From Flemingiibacterium sp045579745 (GTDB taxonomy: Bacteria; Bacillota; Clostridia; Oscillospirales; CAG-272), in the NCBI GenBank assembly GCA_045579745.1, contig JAZNMQ010000078.1:1-50199 (forward strand): a stretch of 50,199 bases of DNA, in the 5' to 3' direction. Below the pieces are notes generated by a model. That model was not told the DNA's origin. It was given only the letters and a program-made list of their open reading frames with translations, and did not search any database. Within the stretch, counting starts at the first letter, position 1. Each line of letters starts with the position of its first letter. Of this stretch, positions 33,097-41,688 are shown piece by piece. A program made the translations under genes and the position numbers.

Positions 33097-33113
33097 TTTC
33101 TGTATGGTATAAT
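33085..33113 (+). promoter_or_regulatory. Consensus sigma-A promoter for purE-purN
   Basis: -35 TTGACA (33085-33090), 17-base spacer, -10 TATAAT (33108-33113), with extended -10 TG at 33105-33106. The -35 box lies inside the last codons of tmcAL and the stop codon falls in the spacer. No purine riboswitch fits in the short leader. Confidence 0.9.
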
Positions 33114-33166
33114 TTAGGCAAAAATAAGCTTCTAACAAAAAAATCTACATGAGAGGAAATTCAAAA

Positions 33167-33661
33167 ATGAAAAAAGTAGCAGTTATCATGGGCAGTGATT
33201 CCGACCTTCCCGTAGTAAAAAAATGTATCGACCAGCTTGTTGCCTTCGGAATTCCGTATGAGGCGCATGTAATAAGCGCGCACCGCACTCCGAGGCAGGC
33301 TGAAGCTTTTGCTTCCTCTGCAAAGGAAAACGGCTTTGGCGTTATTATCGCGGCGGCAGGCAAAGCGGCGCATCTCGGCGGTGTTATCGCGGCTTATACG
33401 ACGCTTCCCGTTATCGGTATTCCGATAAAATCTTCAACGCTTGACGGACTTGATTCGCTTCTTTCCATGGTGCAGATGCCGGGCGGTATTCCGGTTGCGA
33501 CTGTTGCTGTGGACGGTGCGCAGAATGCGGCTATTCTCGCAGCACAGATGCTTGCGCTCTCGGATGAGGAGCTTTCCGCTAAGCTTGACGCATTCAAGGC
33601 TGATATGGAGAGCGGCGTGCTCAAAAAGGATGCAAAGCTTCAAGAGGAGCTTGCAAAATAA
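33167..33661 (+). CDS. purE: 5-(carboxyamino)imidazole ribonucleotide mutase
   Basis: A 164-aa class I PurE converting N5-CAIR to CAIR in purine synthesis. VAVIMGSDSDLPVVKKCID, HVISAHRTPRQAEAFA, IAAAGKAAHLGGVIAA and GIPIKSSTLDGLDSLLSMVQMPGGIPVATVAV are signatures. GAGAGGAA lies eight bases before the ATG at 33167; an ATG at 33149 in frame lies before that site and is less likely. The stop codon abuts the purN start. Confidence 0.98.
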   Translation: MKKVAVIMGSDSDLPVVKKCIDQLVAFGIPYEAHVISAHRTPRQAEAFASSAKENGFGVIIAAAGKAAHLGGVIAAYTTLPVIGIPIKSSTLDGLDSLLSMVQMPGGIPVATVAVDGAQNAAILAAQMLALSDEELSAKLDAFKADMESGVLKKDAKLQEELAK

Positions 33662-34297
33662 ATGGGTGCCGATATGAAAAATATTGCTGTACTTGTTTCG
33701 GGCGGCGGAACAAATCTTCAAGCCATTCTTGACGCACAGACCTCGGGCATAATTAAAAGCGGACGGGTTTCGCTTGTGCTTTCCTCGAAGGAGGGTGCCT
33801 TTGCCCTCGAGCGAGCAAAGAATGCAGGTGTTGAGGGAATCGTCGTTCCGAGAGGGAACTATTCCGACCGCAAGGCTTATTCTGAAGCCTTAAAGCATGC
33901 TCTCGAATCGCGTGGCATTGATCTTGTCGTGCTTGCTGGCTTTATGATCATTCTTGATGAGAGCTTTATAAAGGCATACGAAAACCGCATAATCAACGTA
34001 CATCCCGCGCTGATCCCGAGCTTTTGCGGAGATGGCTTCTACGGGCTTCACGTTCATGAGGCGGCGCTAAACAAGGGCGTCAAGGTATCGGGAGCAACCG
34101 TTCATTTCGTTAACGAGATCTGCGACGGCGGTCCTATAATCGCTCAAAGAGCTGTTGCCGTGGAAGAAGGCGACACTCCCGAGCTGCTTCAGCGCCGTAT
34201 AATGGAGCAGGCTGAATGGAAGATTCTGCCCGAGGCTATCGAGCTGTTCTGCGCAGACAGGCTTTCTGTTGAAGGCGGCATAGTTCATATAAAATAA
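33662..34297 (+). CDS. purN: Phosphoribosylglycinamide formyltransferase
   Basis: A 211-aa folate-dependent GAR transformylase using 10-formyl-THF. IAVLVSGGGTNLQAILDA, the active-site INVHPALIPSF, and VSGATVHFVNEICDGGPII are present. ATG 33662 follows the purE stop directly and ATG 33674 gives the more usual N terminus, so the start is uncertain by four residues. fhs, which supplies its folate cofactor precursor, is at 37793. No promoter or terminator is visible around it; a REPIN lies downstream. Confidence 0.97.
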   Translation: MGADMKNIAVLVSGGGTNLQAILDAQTSGIIKSGRVSLVLSSKEGAFALERAKNAGVEGIVVPRGNYSDRKAYSEALKHALESRGIDLVVLAGFMIILDESFIKAYENRIINVHPALIPSFCGDGFYGLHVHEAALNKGVKVSGATVHFVNEICDGGPIIAQRAVAVEEGDTPELLQRRIMEQAEWKILPEAIELFCADRLSVEGGIVHIK

Positions 34298-34346
34298 TTT
34301 CCCCCAATCACCTTTTGTGTTCCAATACAGACATACCCTCTGTTTT

Positions 34347-34422
34347 GTAGGGCGGGGGCTCGCTCCCGCCGCCGAAGTCAGCTAAAATTGCACGAAACGG
34401 CGGGAGCAAGCCCCCGCCCTAC
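34347..34422. repeat. REPIN: inverted pair of the RAYT-gene REP family
   Basis: A REP at 34347-34370 (plus) and one at 34399-34422 (minus) are separated by 28 bases. The right copy is identical to the REPs inside the RAYT gene and the left differs by one base (CTCG for CTTG). GTAG heads point outward. It lies in the 236-base gap between purN and the phosphotriesterase gene, where nothing else is seen. Confidence 0.92.
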
Positions 34423-34533
34423 AGTGAAATTGCTCATGCATACACATCGGGAACACTTCGCCGAATTGGGATAATAATTTTAATTAGCCAAAAACTTTTC
34501 ATATATTTTCTATGTTTGAAAGGAGTGCATACC

Positions 34534-35472
34534 ATGCGTACAATTCAGCTTATGGATGGGAGAAGAATCGATCCGACAGCGCTCGGCTTCACATCTGTTC
34601 ACGAGCACGTCGTCCCCTATGATGTTCCAAATGACAAGAGGGAAGAGATAATCTCACACGTTCTTGCACAGCTTGACAAGGCTTATTCTCTTGGCGTTCG
34701 CACCATTATCGATGTTTCCCCGAGATTGAATCTGAATCTCCTGCTTGACATCATTCCGCTCACTCCGATGCAGATCGTAGGCTGTACAGGCTTTTACATA
34801 GTACCCGAAAATGTGCTTAAAAACTACTCCGTTTACGATTTTCTTTCGCACATTCTCTATGAATTCGAGAACGGTATTCAGGGCTCGGGAGTTCTTCCCG
34901 GCGTTATCAAGATCGGTTCGAGAAACGAAAATCTCAGCGATTGGGAGATCCGCGCGCTGACAGCCGCAGGCATCGCGCAAAAGATGACCGGACTTCCGCT
35001 CTGCGTTCACTCCTGCGCCGGATGCGACAAGCAGCAGAAAATTTTCGAGGAGGCAGGAGCTGATCTCTCGCGCGTTTATTTCAGCCACACCGAAGCTAAT
35101 TTCGGTTGGGAGGGCCGCACCTTTGAGGAGGAGGTCAAGCTTCTTGAGGGCGTTATGGAAAAGGGAAGCTTCCTATCCTTCAACAACTTCAATAACTGGA
35201 CGCATACTCCCGAGGACTGCCTTGCAGATCTTATCAAGACCTTTGCAGCTGACGGATATTCGGGCAAGCTTCTCGCAACGATGGACTATGTTGCGACATA
35301 CAACAGTAGTGGCAAGCTCGAGGTACTGTGGGAGGACATCTGCTCTGACGGAGCCGCTCGCGACTACAGCTATATTATCAGCCACGTTGTGCCTTGGATG
35401 AGATCAAAGGGCATCGACGAGGATACGATCAACGCAATGAATTACGCAAATCCCGTCAAGCTTTTCGGCTGA
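34534..35472 (+). CDS. Phosphotriesterase-family metal-dependent hydrolase
   Basis: A 312-aa TIM-barrel amidohydrolase of the PTE family. Metal ligands line up: His23 and His25 (SVHEHVV), a candidate carboxylated Lys126 (GVIKIG), His159 (CVHS), His185 (SHTE) and Asp251 (TMDY). Family members act as lactonases, carboxylesterases or phosphotriesterases; the substrate here is unknown. AAAGGAGTG precedes the ATG at 34534. It is 30 bases upstream of a GH36 alpha-galactosidase, so a sugar-derived ester or lactone is a reasonable guess, not more. Confidence 0.88.
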   Translation: MRTIQLMDGRRIDPTALGFTSVHEHVVPYDVPNDKREEIISHVLAQLDKAYSLGVRTIIDVSPRLNLNLLLDIIPLTPMQIVGCTGFYIVPENVLKNYSVYDFLSHILYEFENGIQGSGVLPGVIKIGSRNENLSDWEIRALTAAGIAQKMTGLPLCVHSCAGCDKQQKIFEEAGADLSRVYFSHTEANFGWEGRTFEEEVKLLEGVMEKGSFLSFNNFNNWTHTPEDCLADLIKTFAADGYSGKLLATMDYVATYNSSGKLEVLWEDICSDGAARDYSYIISHVVPWMRSKGIDEDTINAMNYANPVKLFG

Positions 35473-35502
35473 TACATTAAATTCAAGGGGATATTACCAA
35501 AC

Positions 35503-37590
35503 ATGAAAACAACAATTGGAAGCTACAATTTCGGCGACACACGCGTGCTTTACGTCGAGGAAGACGGTATCGTCGGGCTGGTTTTACTGCCGGGCGACGT
35601 TGATGACAAGGATATAAATCTTGATGCGGGACGCATTACGCCGCTTGTAAAGATAGCTATGCCGGCTAATACATATCCAAAGAGCTATGCTGCCGGACAT
35701 TCGCTCTGTGATTCACCTCTTAACTTCGAATTCAAGCTGACCTCGCACACAAAGGTAGATGAAGGCGATATTACAACTGTCACAACCACACTTTCCTATG
35801 AGGAGCTTGAGATCTGCCATGTATTGTCGTATCGCGAGGGAGATAAGGCAGTTACAATCTATTCGGAGTTTAAGAACAACTCCGATTCGGTGAAGTATCT
35901 CGATCTTCTTTCATCCTTTGCTCTCGGCGCGCTCTCTCCGCTTCGTCACGAGCCGGCAGAAACCGATCTTGAGCTTTGCAGGATCCGCTCTTATTGGAGC
36001 GCAGAGGGAAAGCTTGAAAAGGTATCAACCGATGACCTCAACATGGCGCCCTCTTGGGGTAACTACGGTTACCGCGGAGAAAGATTCGGTCAGGTCGGTT
36101 CAATGCCCGTCCGCAAATTCCATCCGTTCGCGGCAGTTTCGGATAACTATGCCGATGTGACATGGGCAGTTTCGCTCGGATGCTCCGCATCCTGGCAGAT
36201 TGAGCTTTACCGCGAGCAGCGATTCTTTACGCTCACGGGCGGACTTGCTGACTACGAATTCGGTCATTTCAGAAAGACTGTTGAGGCGCACGAGAGCTTT
36301 AAGTCGCCGATCGCTTACGTTGCGGTCGGACATGGCGGTGTCGATGCGGTTTCACAGCGCATTACCGCACTCTTCTCACGCCGTTATCTTGAGAATCACA
36401 CACGGGATCTTCCGCTTTATTTCAACGAATTCTGCACGACATGGGGCGTTCCGTCCGATGAGAATATCAGGATGATCCTTGATAAAATTGACGGGCTCGG
36501 CTTTGATTATTTCGTTATCGACTGCGGTTGGTATAAGCCCGATGATGCTCATTGGAGCCATAGCTGCGGCGACTGGATCCCGTCAAAAGCGCTCTTCCCA
36601 AGCGGTATTCAGGCAACGGTCGATGCCATTCGCGAAAAGGGAATAAAGCCGGGTATCTGGTTCGAAGCCGAGGTTTGCGCAGAGTTCGCAAAGGCGTTCG
36701 GTCGTCCTGAGCTTCTTGTTCACCGTGATGGGGTACCTCTGACAACAGATGTTCGCAGATTCTTTGATACCCGAAAGCCCGAGGTTATCGCCTACATGAA
36801 TGAGCGAATCACGAATTTCCTCAAATCTCACGGATTTAAATACATGAAGGTCGATTATAACGAAACGATCGGCGTCGGCTGTGACAATGAGAAAAGCTCG
36901 CATTCACTTGGAGAGGGACTGTACGACGTTATCGAATGCTCCAAGGAATTTTACCGCTCGATCAAACGCGAAATGCCTGACTTCACGCTTGAAGCATGCA
37001 GCTCGGGCGGACACCGTATCGAGCCCGCAATTCTTGGCATTTTCGATGTTGCATCCTTCTCGGATGCGCACGAGGTAAACGAGGTTCCGATAATCGCCGC
37101 AAATCTTCATCGCGTGATGTCGCCGGCTCAGTCACAGATCTGGGCAGTGCTTCACGGAACGGACAGCACAAAGCGCCTTGTCTGGTCGCTTCTTTCGGGA
37201 TGTCTTGGCGCGCTCTGCGTGTCGGGCGACGTATACACGCTTTCCGACAGCCAATGGGATACCGTACGCGAGGGAATTGCATTCTACCGCGCGGCAAATC
37301 CGCTTAACAGCGTCGGTGTTACCGAATTTTTCGGCAGCAATATTCCAAAATGGCGTCAACCGAAGGGCTGGCAGGGAGTTTTCCGTCACGACGATGAGAT
37401 GGCTTATGTGCTCGTTCACAGCTTCGAGGACGCTCCGAGCTCTGTTGAGATTCCGCTTGGCGGAGCCTATGAGATCGTGAGATCTCTGAGCGCGTTCGAT
37501 AAGGCTCCGACTGTCAATGGAAGCACTCTGACTGTTCCGATCACCGAGGATTTCGAGGCTGTCGGCGTACTTTTAAAAAAGAATAAATAA
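35503..37590 (+). CDS. Alpha-galactosidase, glycoside hydrolase family 36
   Basis: A 695-aa cytoplasmic GH36-like enzyme (no signal peptide). The N-terminal half is a beta-sandwich. The catalytic barrel starts near PLYFNEFCTTWG and GFDYFVIDCGWY. The predicted nucleophile is Asp451 in YMKVDYNE and the acid/base is Asp521 in SFSDAHEVNE, 70 residues apart as in the family. CSSGGHRIEP between them is also typical. Alpha-galactoside cleavage is likely, but the related N-acetylgalactosaminidase activity cannot be excluded. A terminator follows at 37599. Confidence 0.9.
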   Translation: MKTTIGSYNFGDTRVLYVEEDGIVGLVLLPGDVDDKDINLDAGRITPLVKIAMPANTYPKSYAAGHSLCDSPLNFEFKLTSHTKVDEGDITTVTTTLSYEELEICHVLSYREGDKAVTIYSEFKNNSDSVKYLDLLSSFALGALSPLRHEPAETDLELCRIRSYWSAEGKLEKVSTDDLNMAPSWGNYGYRGERFGQVGSMPVRKFHPFAAVSDNYADVTWAVSLGCSASWQIELYREQRFFTLTGGLADYEFGHFRKTVEAHESFKSPIAYVAVGHGGVDAVSQRITALFSRRYLENHTRDLPLYFNEFCTTWGVPSDENIRMILDKIDGLGFDYFVIDCGWYKPDDAHWSHSCGDWIPSKALFPSGIQATVDAIREKGIKPGIWFEAEVCAEFAKAFGRPELLVHRDGVPLTTDVRRFFDTRKPEVIAYMNERITNFLKSHGFKYMKVDYNETIGVGCDNEKSSHSLGEGLYDVIECSKEFYRSIKREMPDFTLEACSSGGHRIEPAILGIFDVASFSDAHEVNEVPIIAANLHRVMSPAQSQIWAVLHGTDSTKRLVWSLLSGCLGALCVSGDVYTLSDSQWDTVREGIAFYRAANPLNSVGVTEFFGSNIPKWRQPKGWQGVFRHDDEMAYVLVHSFEDAPSSVEIPLGGAYEIVRSLSAFDKAPTVNGSTLTVPITEDFEAVGVLLKKNK

Positions 37591-37598
37591 TAATTATG

Positions 37599-37634
37599 AA
37601 AGGCGGAATTATGCAAAGTTCCGTCTTTCTTTTT
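37599..37634 (+). terminator. Rho-independent terminator after the GH36 gene
   Basis: AAAGGCGGAA (37599-37608) pairs with TTCCGTCTTT (37619-37628), with one G-U pair, around a 10-nt loop and is followed by CTTTTT. It begins eight bases after the stop codon. Confidence 0.85.
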
Positions 37635-37725
37635 AACTGATTTTGCTTATCATCACAGCAATTCCGCCGATGATTCTGCGGGCTGATATTCATGCGGGAG
37701 TTGCTTATTTCTGTATCGCTTTGTA

Positions 37726-37754
37726 TTGACAAACGCACTAAAGCATGATATAAT
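37726..37754 (+). promoter_or_regulatory. Consensus sigma-A promoter for fhs
   Basis: -35 TTGACA (37726-37731), 17-base spacer, -10 TATAAT (37749-37754). The leader before the fhs start is about 30 nt. Confidence 0.9.
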
Positions 37755-37792
37755 TAAACCAAATATAGTTGTTGAAAGGATTTTCTAAAATT

Positions 37793-39466
37793 ATGAAAAC
37801 CGACATTCAAATCGCACAGGAAGCAAAGATGCTTCCCATCTCACAAATCGCAAAAAATCTTGGAGTAATCGACGACGAGCTCGAGCTCTACGGCAAGTAC
37901 AAGGCTAAGATCACCGACGATTTTATCCGCCGTATGGAGGATAAGCCTAACGGAAAGCTCATCCTCGTTACCGCTATCAACCCGACCCCCGCAGGTGAAG
38001 GCAAGACCACTACTACGGTAGGTCTTGGCATGGCTATGCAGAAGATTGGCAAAAATGCTGTTATCGCGCTCCGTGAGCCCTCTCTCGGACCGGTATTCGG
38101 CGTTAAGGGCGGTGCGGCAGGCGGCGGCTATGCGCAGGTCGTTCCGATGGAAGATATCAATCTCCATTTCACAGGCGATTTCCACGCTATCACAGCGGCA
38201 AACAATCTGCTTTGCGCAATACTTGACAACCATCTCCAGCAGGGCAACGAGCTTAACATCGACCCCAGACGCGTTGTTATTCTCCGCTGCACCGACACTA
38301 ACGACCGCGCTCTCCGTAACTGCGTTATCGGAATGGGCGGAAAGCTCTCCGGCGTAGTTCGCGAGGATCATTTCCAGATCACCGTTGCTACTGAGGTAAT
38401 GGCTATTCTTTGCCTTGCAAACTCCATTTCCGACCTCAAGAAACGCCTTGGCAACATTCTTGTCGCTTACAAGTACGACGGCTCGCCCGTTTATGCGAAG
38501 GATCTCAATGCGGCAGGCTCAATGACCGCGCTTCTTAAGGACGCTATCAAGCCGAACCTCGTTCAGACACTTGAAAACACTCCCGCAATCGTTCACGGCG
38601 GTCCGTTCGCAAATATCGCACACGGCTGTAATTCCGTTCGCGCAACAAAGCTTGCATTAAAGCTTGCTGACTACGCTATCACAGAGGCAGGCTTTGGCGC
38701 TGACCTCGGTGCTGAAAAGTTCCTTGACATCAAGTGCCGCAAGGCAGGACTTGCTCCGAGCGCGATCGTTCTCGTTGCAACAATCCGCGCGCTCAAATAT
38801 AACGGCGGCGTTGCTAAGACCGAGCTCAAGACTGAAAACCTCGACGCTTTGAAGCGCGGTATCGTTAACCTTGAGGCTCACATCGACAATCTCACAAAAT
38901 ACGGCGTTCCGGTAGTTGTTGCGCTCAACCGCTTCGATACCGATACAGATGCCGAGCTTGATTTTGTTCGCACGGCTTGCGAGGCTCGCGGAGCTGAGCT
39001 TGCGCTTTCCGAGGTATTCGCAAAGGGCGGAGAAGGCGGAATCGAGCTTGCAGAAAAGGTTGTTGCAGCTTGCGAAAAGGCATCCGAATTCAAGCTGCTC
39101 TACGCTGACGAAATGTCCATCAAGGACAAGATCGCAACCATCGCACGCGAGATTTACGGTGCTGACGGCGTAGTTTACGAGGGAAATGCCGAGAAGCAGC
39201 TCTCCGAGATTCTTGCGCTCAATCCCGAATATGCAAAATTCCCCGTATGTATGGCAAAAACTCAGTATTCGCTTTCCGATGATCCTGCAAAGCTCGGACG
39301 TCCGAGCGGCTTCAACCTCACAGTTCGCGAGGTCAAGCTTTCGGCAGGTGCGGAATTTATCGTAGCCCTCACCGGAACGATCCTCACAATGCCCGGTCTT
39401 CCCAAGGTTCCTGCGGCATACAAGATCGACGTTGACGATGAAGGCAAGATCGACGGACTGTTCTGA
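37793..39466 (+). CDS. fhs: Formate-tetrahydrofolate ligase
   Basis: A 557-aa ATP-dependent enzyme making 10-formyl-THF from formate and THF. The P-loop region LVTAINPTPAGEGKTTTTVGLGMAM (about residues 59-83), SLGPVFGVKGGAAGGGYAQVVPMEDINLHFTGDFHAI, and FGADLGAEKFLDIKCR are diagnostic. Strong codon bias suggests high expression. The start at 37793 matches the family; an in-frame TTG eight codons earlier is less likely. tsaE begins within four bases of its stop. Confidence 0.98.
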   Translation: MKTDIQIAQEAKMLPISQIAKNLGVIDDELELYGKYKAKITDDFIRRMEDKPNGKLILVTAINPTPAGEGKTTTTVGLGMAMQKIGKNAVIALREPSLGPVFGVKGGAAGGGYAQVVPMEDINLHFTGDFHAITAANNLLCAILDNHLQQGNELNIDPRRVVILRCTDTNDRALRNCVIGMGGKLSGVVREDHFQITVATEVMAILCLANSISDLKKRLGNILVAYKYDGSPVYAKDLNAAGSMTALLKDAIKPNLVQTLENTPAIVHGGPFANIAHGCNSVRATKLALKLADYAITEAGFGADLGAEKFLDIKCRKAGLAPSAIVLVATIRALKYNGGVAKTELKTENLDALKRGIVNLEAHIDNLTKYGVPVVVALNRFDTDTDAELDFVRTACEARGAELALSEVFAKGGEGGIELAEKVVAACEKASEFKLLYADEMSIKDKIATIAREIYGADGVVYEGNAEKQLSEILALNPEYAKFPVCMAKTQYSLSDDPAKLGRPSGFNLTVREVKLSAGAEFIVALTGTILTMPGLPKVPAAYKIDVDDEGKIDGLF

Positions 39467-39469
39467 TTG

Positions 39470-39898
39470 ATGCTTCTATTTGAAAAAATAACCTTTTGCG
39501 CCGATGAGACTGAACTCGTCGGCGCAGAGCTTGCACGTTACCTTATCGAAAACGGCGAAAATTTCATCGCGCTTTACGGCGACCTCGGTGCAGGAAAAAC
39601 TGCGTTTACAAGAGGGCTTGCCTCGGAGCTTGCACCCGATGCGCCCGTTTGCAGTCCCACATACACCATTGTAAATGAATACAGCGGTAAAATTCCGCTT
39701 TTCCATTTCGATATGTACCGCATAGAGGACGAGGATTCGCTTGAATCGATCGGCTTTTACGATTATTTTAACAGAGGCATAATTGTCACCGAATGGAGCG
39801 AGAATATTCCATTCGCGCTTCCTGACAGATATATTCGTGTAACCATCGAAAAGCTCGGAGAGGCTTCGCGCAAGATTACAGCAGAACTTGTACATTAA
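39470..39898 (+). CDS. tsaE: tRNA threonylcarbamoyladenosine biosynthesis ATPase TsaE
   Basis: A 142-aa P-loop ATPase needed for t6A37 tRNA modification. Walker A is GDLGAGKTAFTRG (about residues 36-48), followed by SPTYTIVNEY and the Walker B-like LFHFDMYRI. The ATG lies four bases after the fhs stop. Its partner TsaB is encoded next, the common tsaE-tsaB pairing. tsaD is not in the window. Confidence 0.96.
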   Translation: MLLFEKITFCADETELVGAELARYLIENGENFIALYGDLGAGKTAFTRGLASELAPDAPVCSPTYTIVNEYSGKIPLFHFDMYRIEDEDSLESIGFYDYFNRGIIVTEWSENIPFALPDRYIRVTIEKLGEASRKITAELVH

Positions 39899-39917
39899 CA
39901 GCAAAAGAGGAACATAA

Positions 39918-40616
39918 ATGTTAACTTTAGCTCTCGATTCCACCGCGAATACCGCGACCTGTGCGCTCGAGCGTGACGGGAGAATGCTTGCTCTTTATAC
40001 AGAAAACGGCATTCTGACACACAGCGAAGCTCTGCTTCCGATGATTGAGAATATGCTCGAAAAAGCGGCTGTAAAGCTGTCGGATGTTGACCGCTTTGCT
40101 GTTTCGGTCGGACCTGGCTCATTTACGGGTGTTCGCATCGGCGTTGCGATTATCAAAGGGCTTGCGTTTGCGCAAAATAAGCCCTGCATAGGTGTTTCAA
40201 CGCTTGCCGCACTAAACAAAAATCTCGAGGGCTTGGGCGGATATGTTGTTCCGACAATGGACGCACGGCGAAATCAGGTCTATACCGCGATTTTCAAGGA
40301 TGGCGAGAGGCTCACCGAGGACATGCTCATTCCGCTCGATGAGCTAAAAGACAAGCTGCTCTCGCTCGGAGTCAAAAGCTTCCATCTCTGCGGAGATGGC
40401 TACTATCTCTCAAAGAGCTATTTTGATAATACCGAGCTTTTGGCACTCGAAACGCCCGCGCTTCTCATTCCTCAAAACGCTTTTTCCGTAGCACTCCTTG
40501 CAGAGGATGGGGAGCCGATAAGCGACCGCGAGCTTGCGCCGCTATATCTTCGCGCATCTCAGGCGGAGCGTGAAAGGGAACAGAAGCTAAAAGAATCTGA
40601 GTGCAAGGCGCAGTAG
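39918..40616 (+). CDS. tsaB: tRNA threonylcarbamoyladenosine biosynthesis protein TsaB
   Basis: A 232-aa inactive ASKHA-fold homologue of TsaD that acts as its dimerisation partner. The N-terminal LALDSTANTATCALERDG, the core VSVGPGSFTGVRIGVAIIKGLAF and VPTMDARRNQVYTA are typical. AAGAGG gives the ribosome binding site. The C terminus is charged (EREREQKLKESECKAQ). It is 19 bases after tsaE. Confidence 0.96.
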   Translation: MLTLALDSTANTATCALERDGRMLALYTENGILTHSEALLPMIENMLEKAAVKLSDVDRFAVSVGPGSFTGVRIGVAIIKGLAFAQNKPCIGVSTLAALNKNLEGLGGYVVPTMDARRNQVYTAIFKDGERLTEDMLIPLDELKDKLLSLGVKSFHLCGDGYYLSKSYFDNTELLALETPALLIPQNAFSVALLAEDGEPISDRELAPLYLRASQAEREREQKLKESECKAQ

Positions 40617-40653
40617 CCCTGCAAATGAGCTTCGCAAATGAAAGGAATCCAAA

Positions 40654-41106
40654 ATGGAAAAAATTTTAGCAATAGCATGTGACCACGGTGGCTATGAATT
40701 AAAGTGCGAGATTATCGCACATCTCAAAAAAAGAGGCATTGCATATCGCGACTTCGGCTCCGACTCGACGGCAAGCGTGAACTATCCCGACTACGCAAAG
40801 CTTCTTTGCTCGTCAATTCAAAGGGGCGAGTGCTATCGCGGCATTTTAGTTTGCGGAACAGGCATCGGAATGTCAATTGCGGCTAACAAGCATCATGGGA
40901 TCCGCGCGGCGTGCGCGTCCGATACCTTCTCGGTAAAATATACCCGTTTGCACAATGACGCGAATGTGCTCTGTCTTGGCGGCAGAGTGGTCGGCGCAGG
41001 TCTTGCACTCGAGCTTGTTGATCTGTTCATCGACACAGAATTTGAGGGCGGCCGCCATCAGACTCGCGTTGACATGATCAGTGCAATTGAAGAATCTCAA
41101 AAATAA
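40654..41106 (+). CDS. rpiB: Ribose 5-phosphate isomerase B
   Basis: A 150-aa RpiB/LacAB-family sugar phosphate isomerase interconverting ribose 5-phosphate and ribulose 5-phosphate. IACDHGGYELK and the active-site cysteine in CGTGIGMSIAANKHHGIRAA are clear. GAAAGGAA precedes the ATG. In the 37-base gap before it, GCAAATGA occurs twice as a direct repeat around GCTTC. Confidence 0.95.
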   Translation: MEKILAIACDHGGYELKCEIIAHLKKRGIAYRDFGSDSTASVNYPDYAKLLCSSIQRGECYRGILVCGTGIGMSIAANKHHGIRAACASDTFSVKYTRLHNDANVLCLGGRVVGAGLALELVDLFIDTEFEGGRHQTRVDMISAIEESQK

Positions 41107-41134
41107 TTTTTTATATCTATAAAGGAGAACTGAC

Positions 41135-41608
41135 ATGAAAATTTTCGACGAATTCAAAAAATTTGCGTTCAAGGGCAATGTAGTGGACATGGCTGTCGGT
41201 GTTGTAATCGGCGGTGTTTTCCAGAAAATCGTTACCTCGCTCGTTAACGACATCATCATGCCGCCTATCGGTCTTCTGATCGGTGGTGTAAACTTCAAGG
41301 AGCTTACATGGGTTTTAAAAGAGGCTGTTGACGAGGCAACTCCCGCAGTAACCATCAATTACGGTAATTTCATTCAGACTATCATCGACTTCCTCATCGT
41401 TGCATTCACAATCTTTATGGTTGTAAAGCTTATCAACAAGAGCAAGGAAATTGCAAGCAGAAAGGAACGCGAGGAAGCTGAGGCTAAGGCTAAAGCAGAG
41501 GCTGAGGCAAAGGCTAAGGCTGAAGCAGAAGCTAAGGCGGCTGAGGCAGCTAAGCCCACAACCGAGCAGCTGCTTGCCGAGATCCGCGACCTTCTTGCAA
41601 AGAAATAA
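41135..41608 (+). CDS. mscL: Large-conductance mechanosensitive channel
   Basis: A 157-aa pentameric channel that opens under hypo-osmotic shock. The N-terminal EFKKFAFKGNVVDMAVGVVIGGVFQKIVTSLVNDIIMPPIGLL covers the amphipathic helix and first membrane helix, and a second helix is near residues 85-106. The C-terminal part is an unusual 30-residue run of alternating acidic and basic residues with alanine (EAEAKAKAEAEAKAK type) before the conserved LLAEIRDLL helix. A terminator follows. Confidence 0.97.
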   Translation: MKIFDEFKKFAFKGNVVDMAVGVVIGGVFQKIVTSLVNDIIMPPIGLLIGGVNFKELTWVLKEAVDEATPAVTINYGNFIQTIIDFLIVAFTIFMVVKLINKSKEIASRKEREEAEAKAKAEAEAKAKAEAEAKAAEAAKPTTEQLLAEIRDLLAKK

Positions 41609-41620
41609 TTTTTTGCGTAC

Positions 41621-41656
41621 AAATCGGCAGAGATTTTTCATTTCTGTCGATTTTAC
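41621..41656 (+). terminator. Rho-independent terminator after mscL
   Basis: AAATCGGCAGA (from 41621) pairs with TCTGTCGATTT (from 41643), with one G-U pair, and runs into TTTTAC. It starts 12 bases after the mscL stop. Confidence 0.8.
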
Positions 41657-41688
41657 TTTAACCGTTTATTTTAACAAAGGAGTTTAAC

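Noticed and set aside
33101..33166. Purine riboswitch before purE
   Set aside because: The leader is only about 45 nt between the promoter and start, too short for a purine aptamer plus expression platform.
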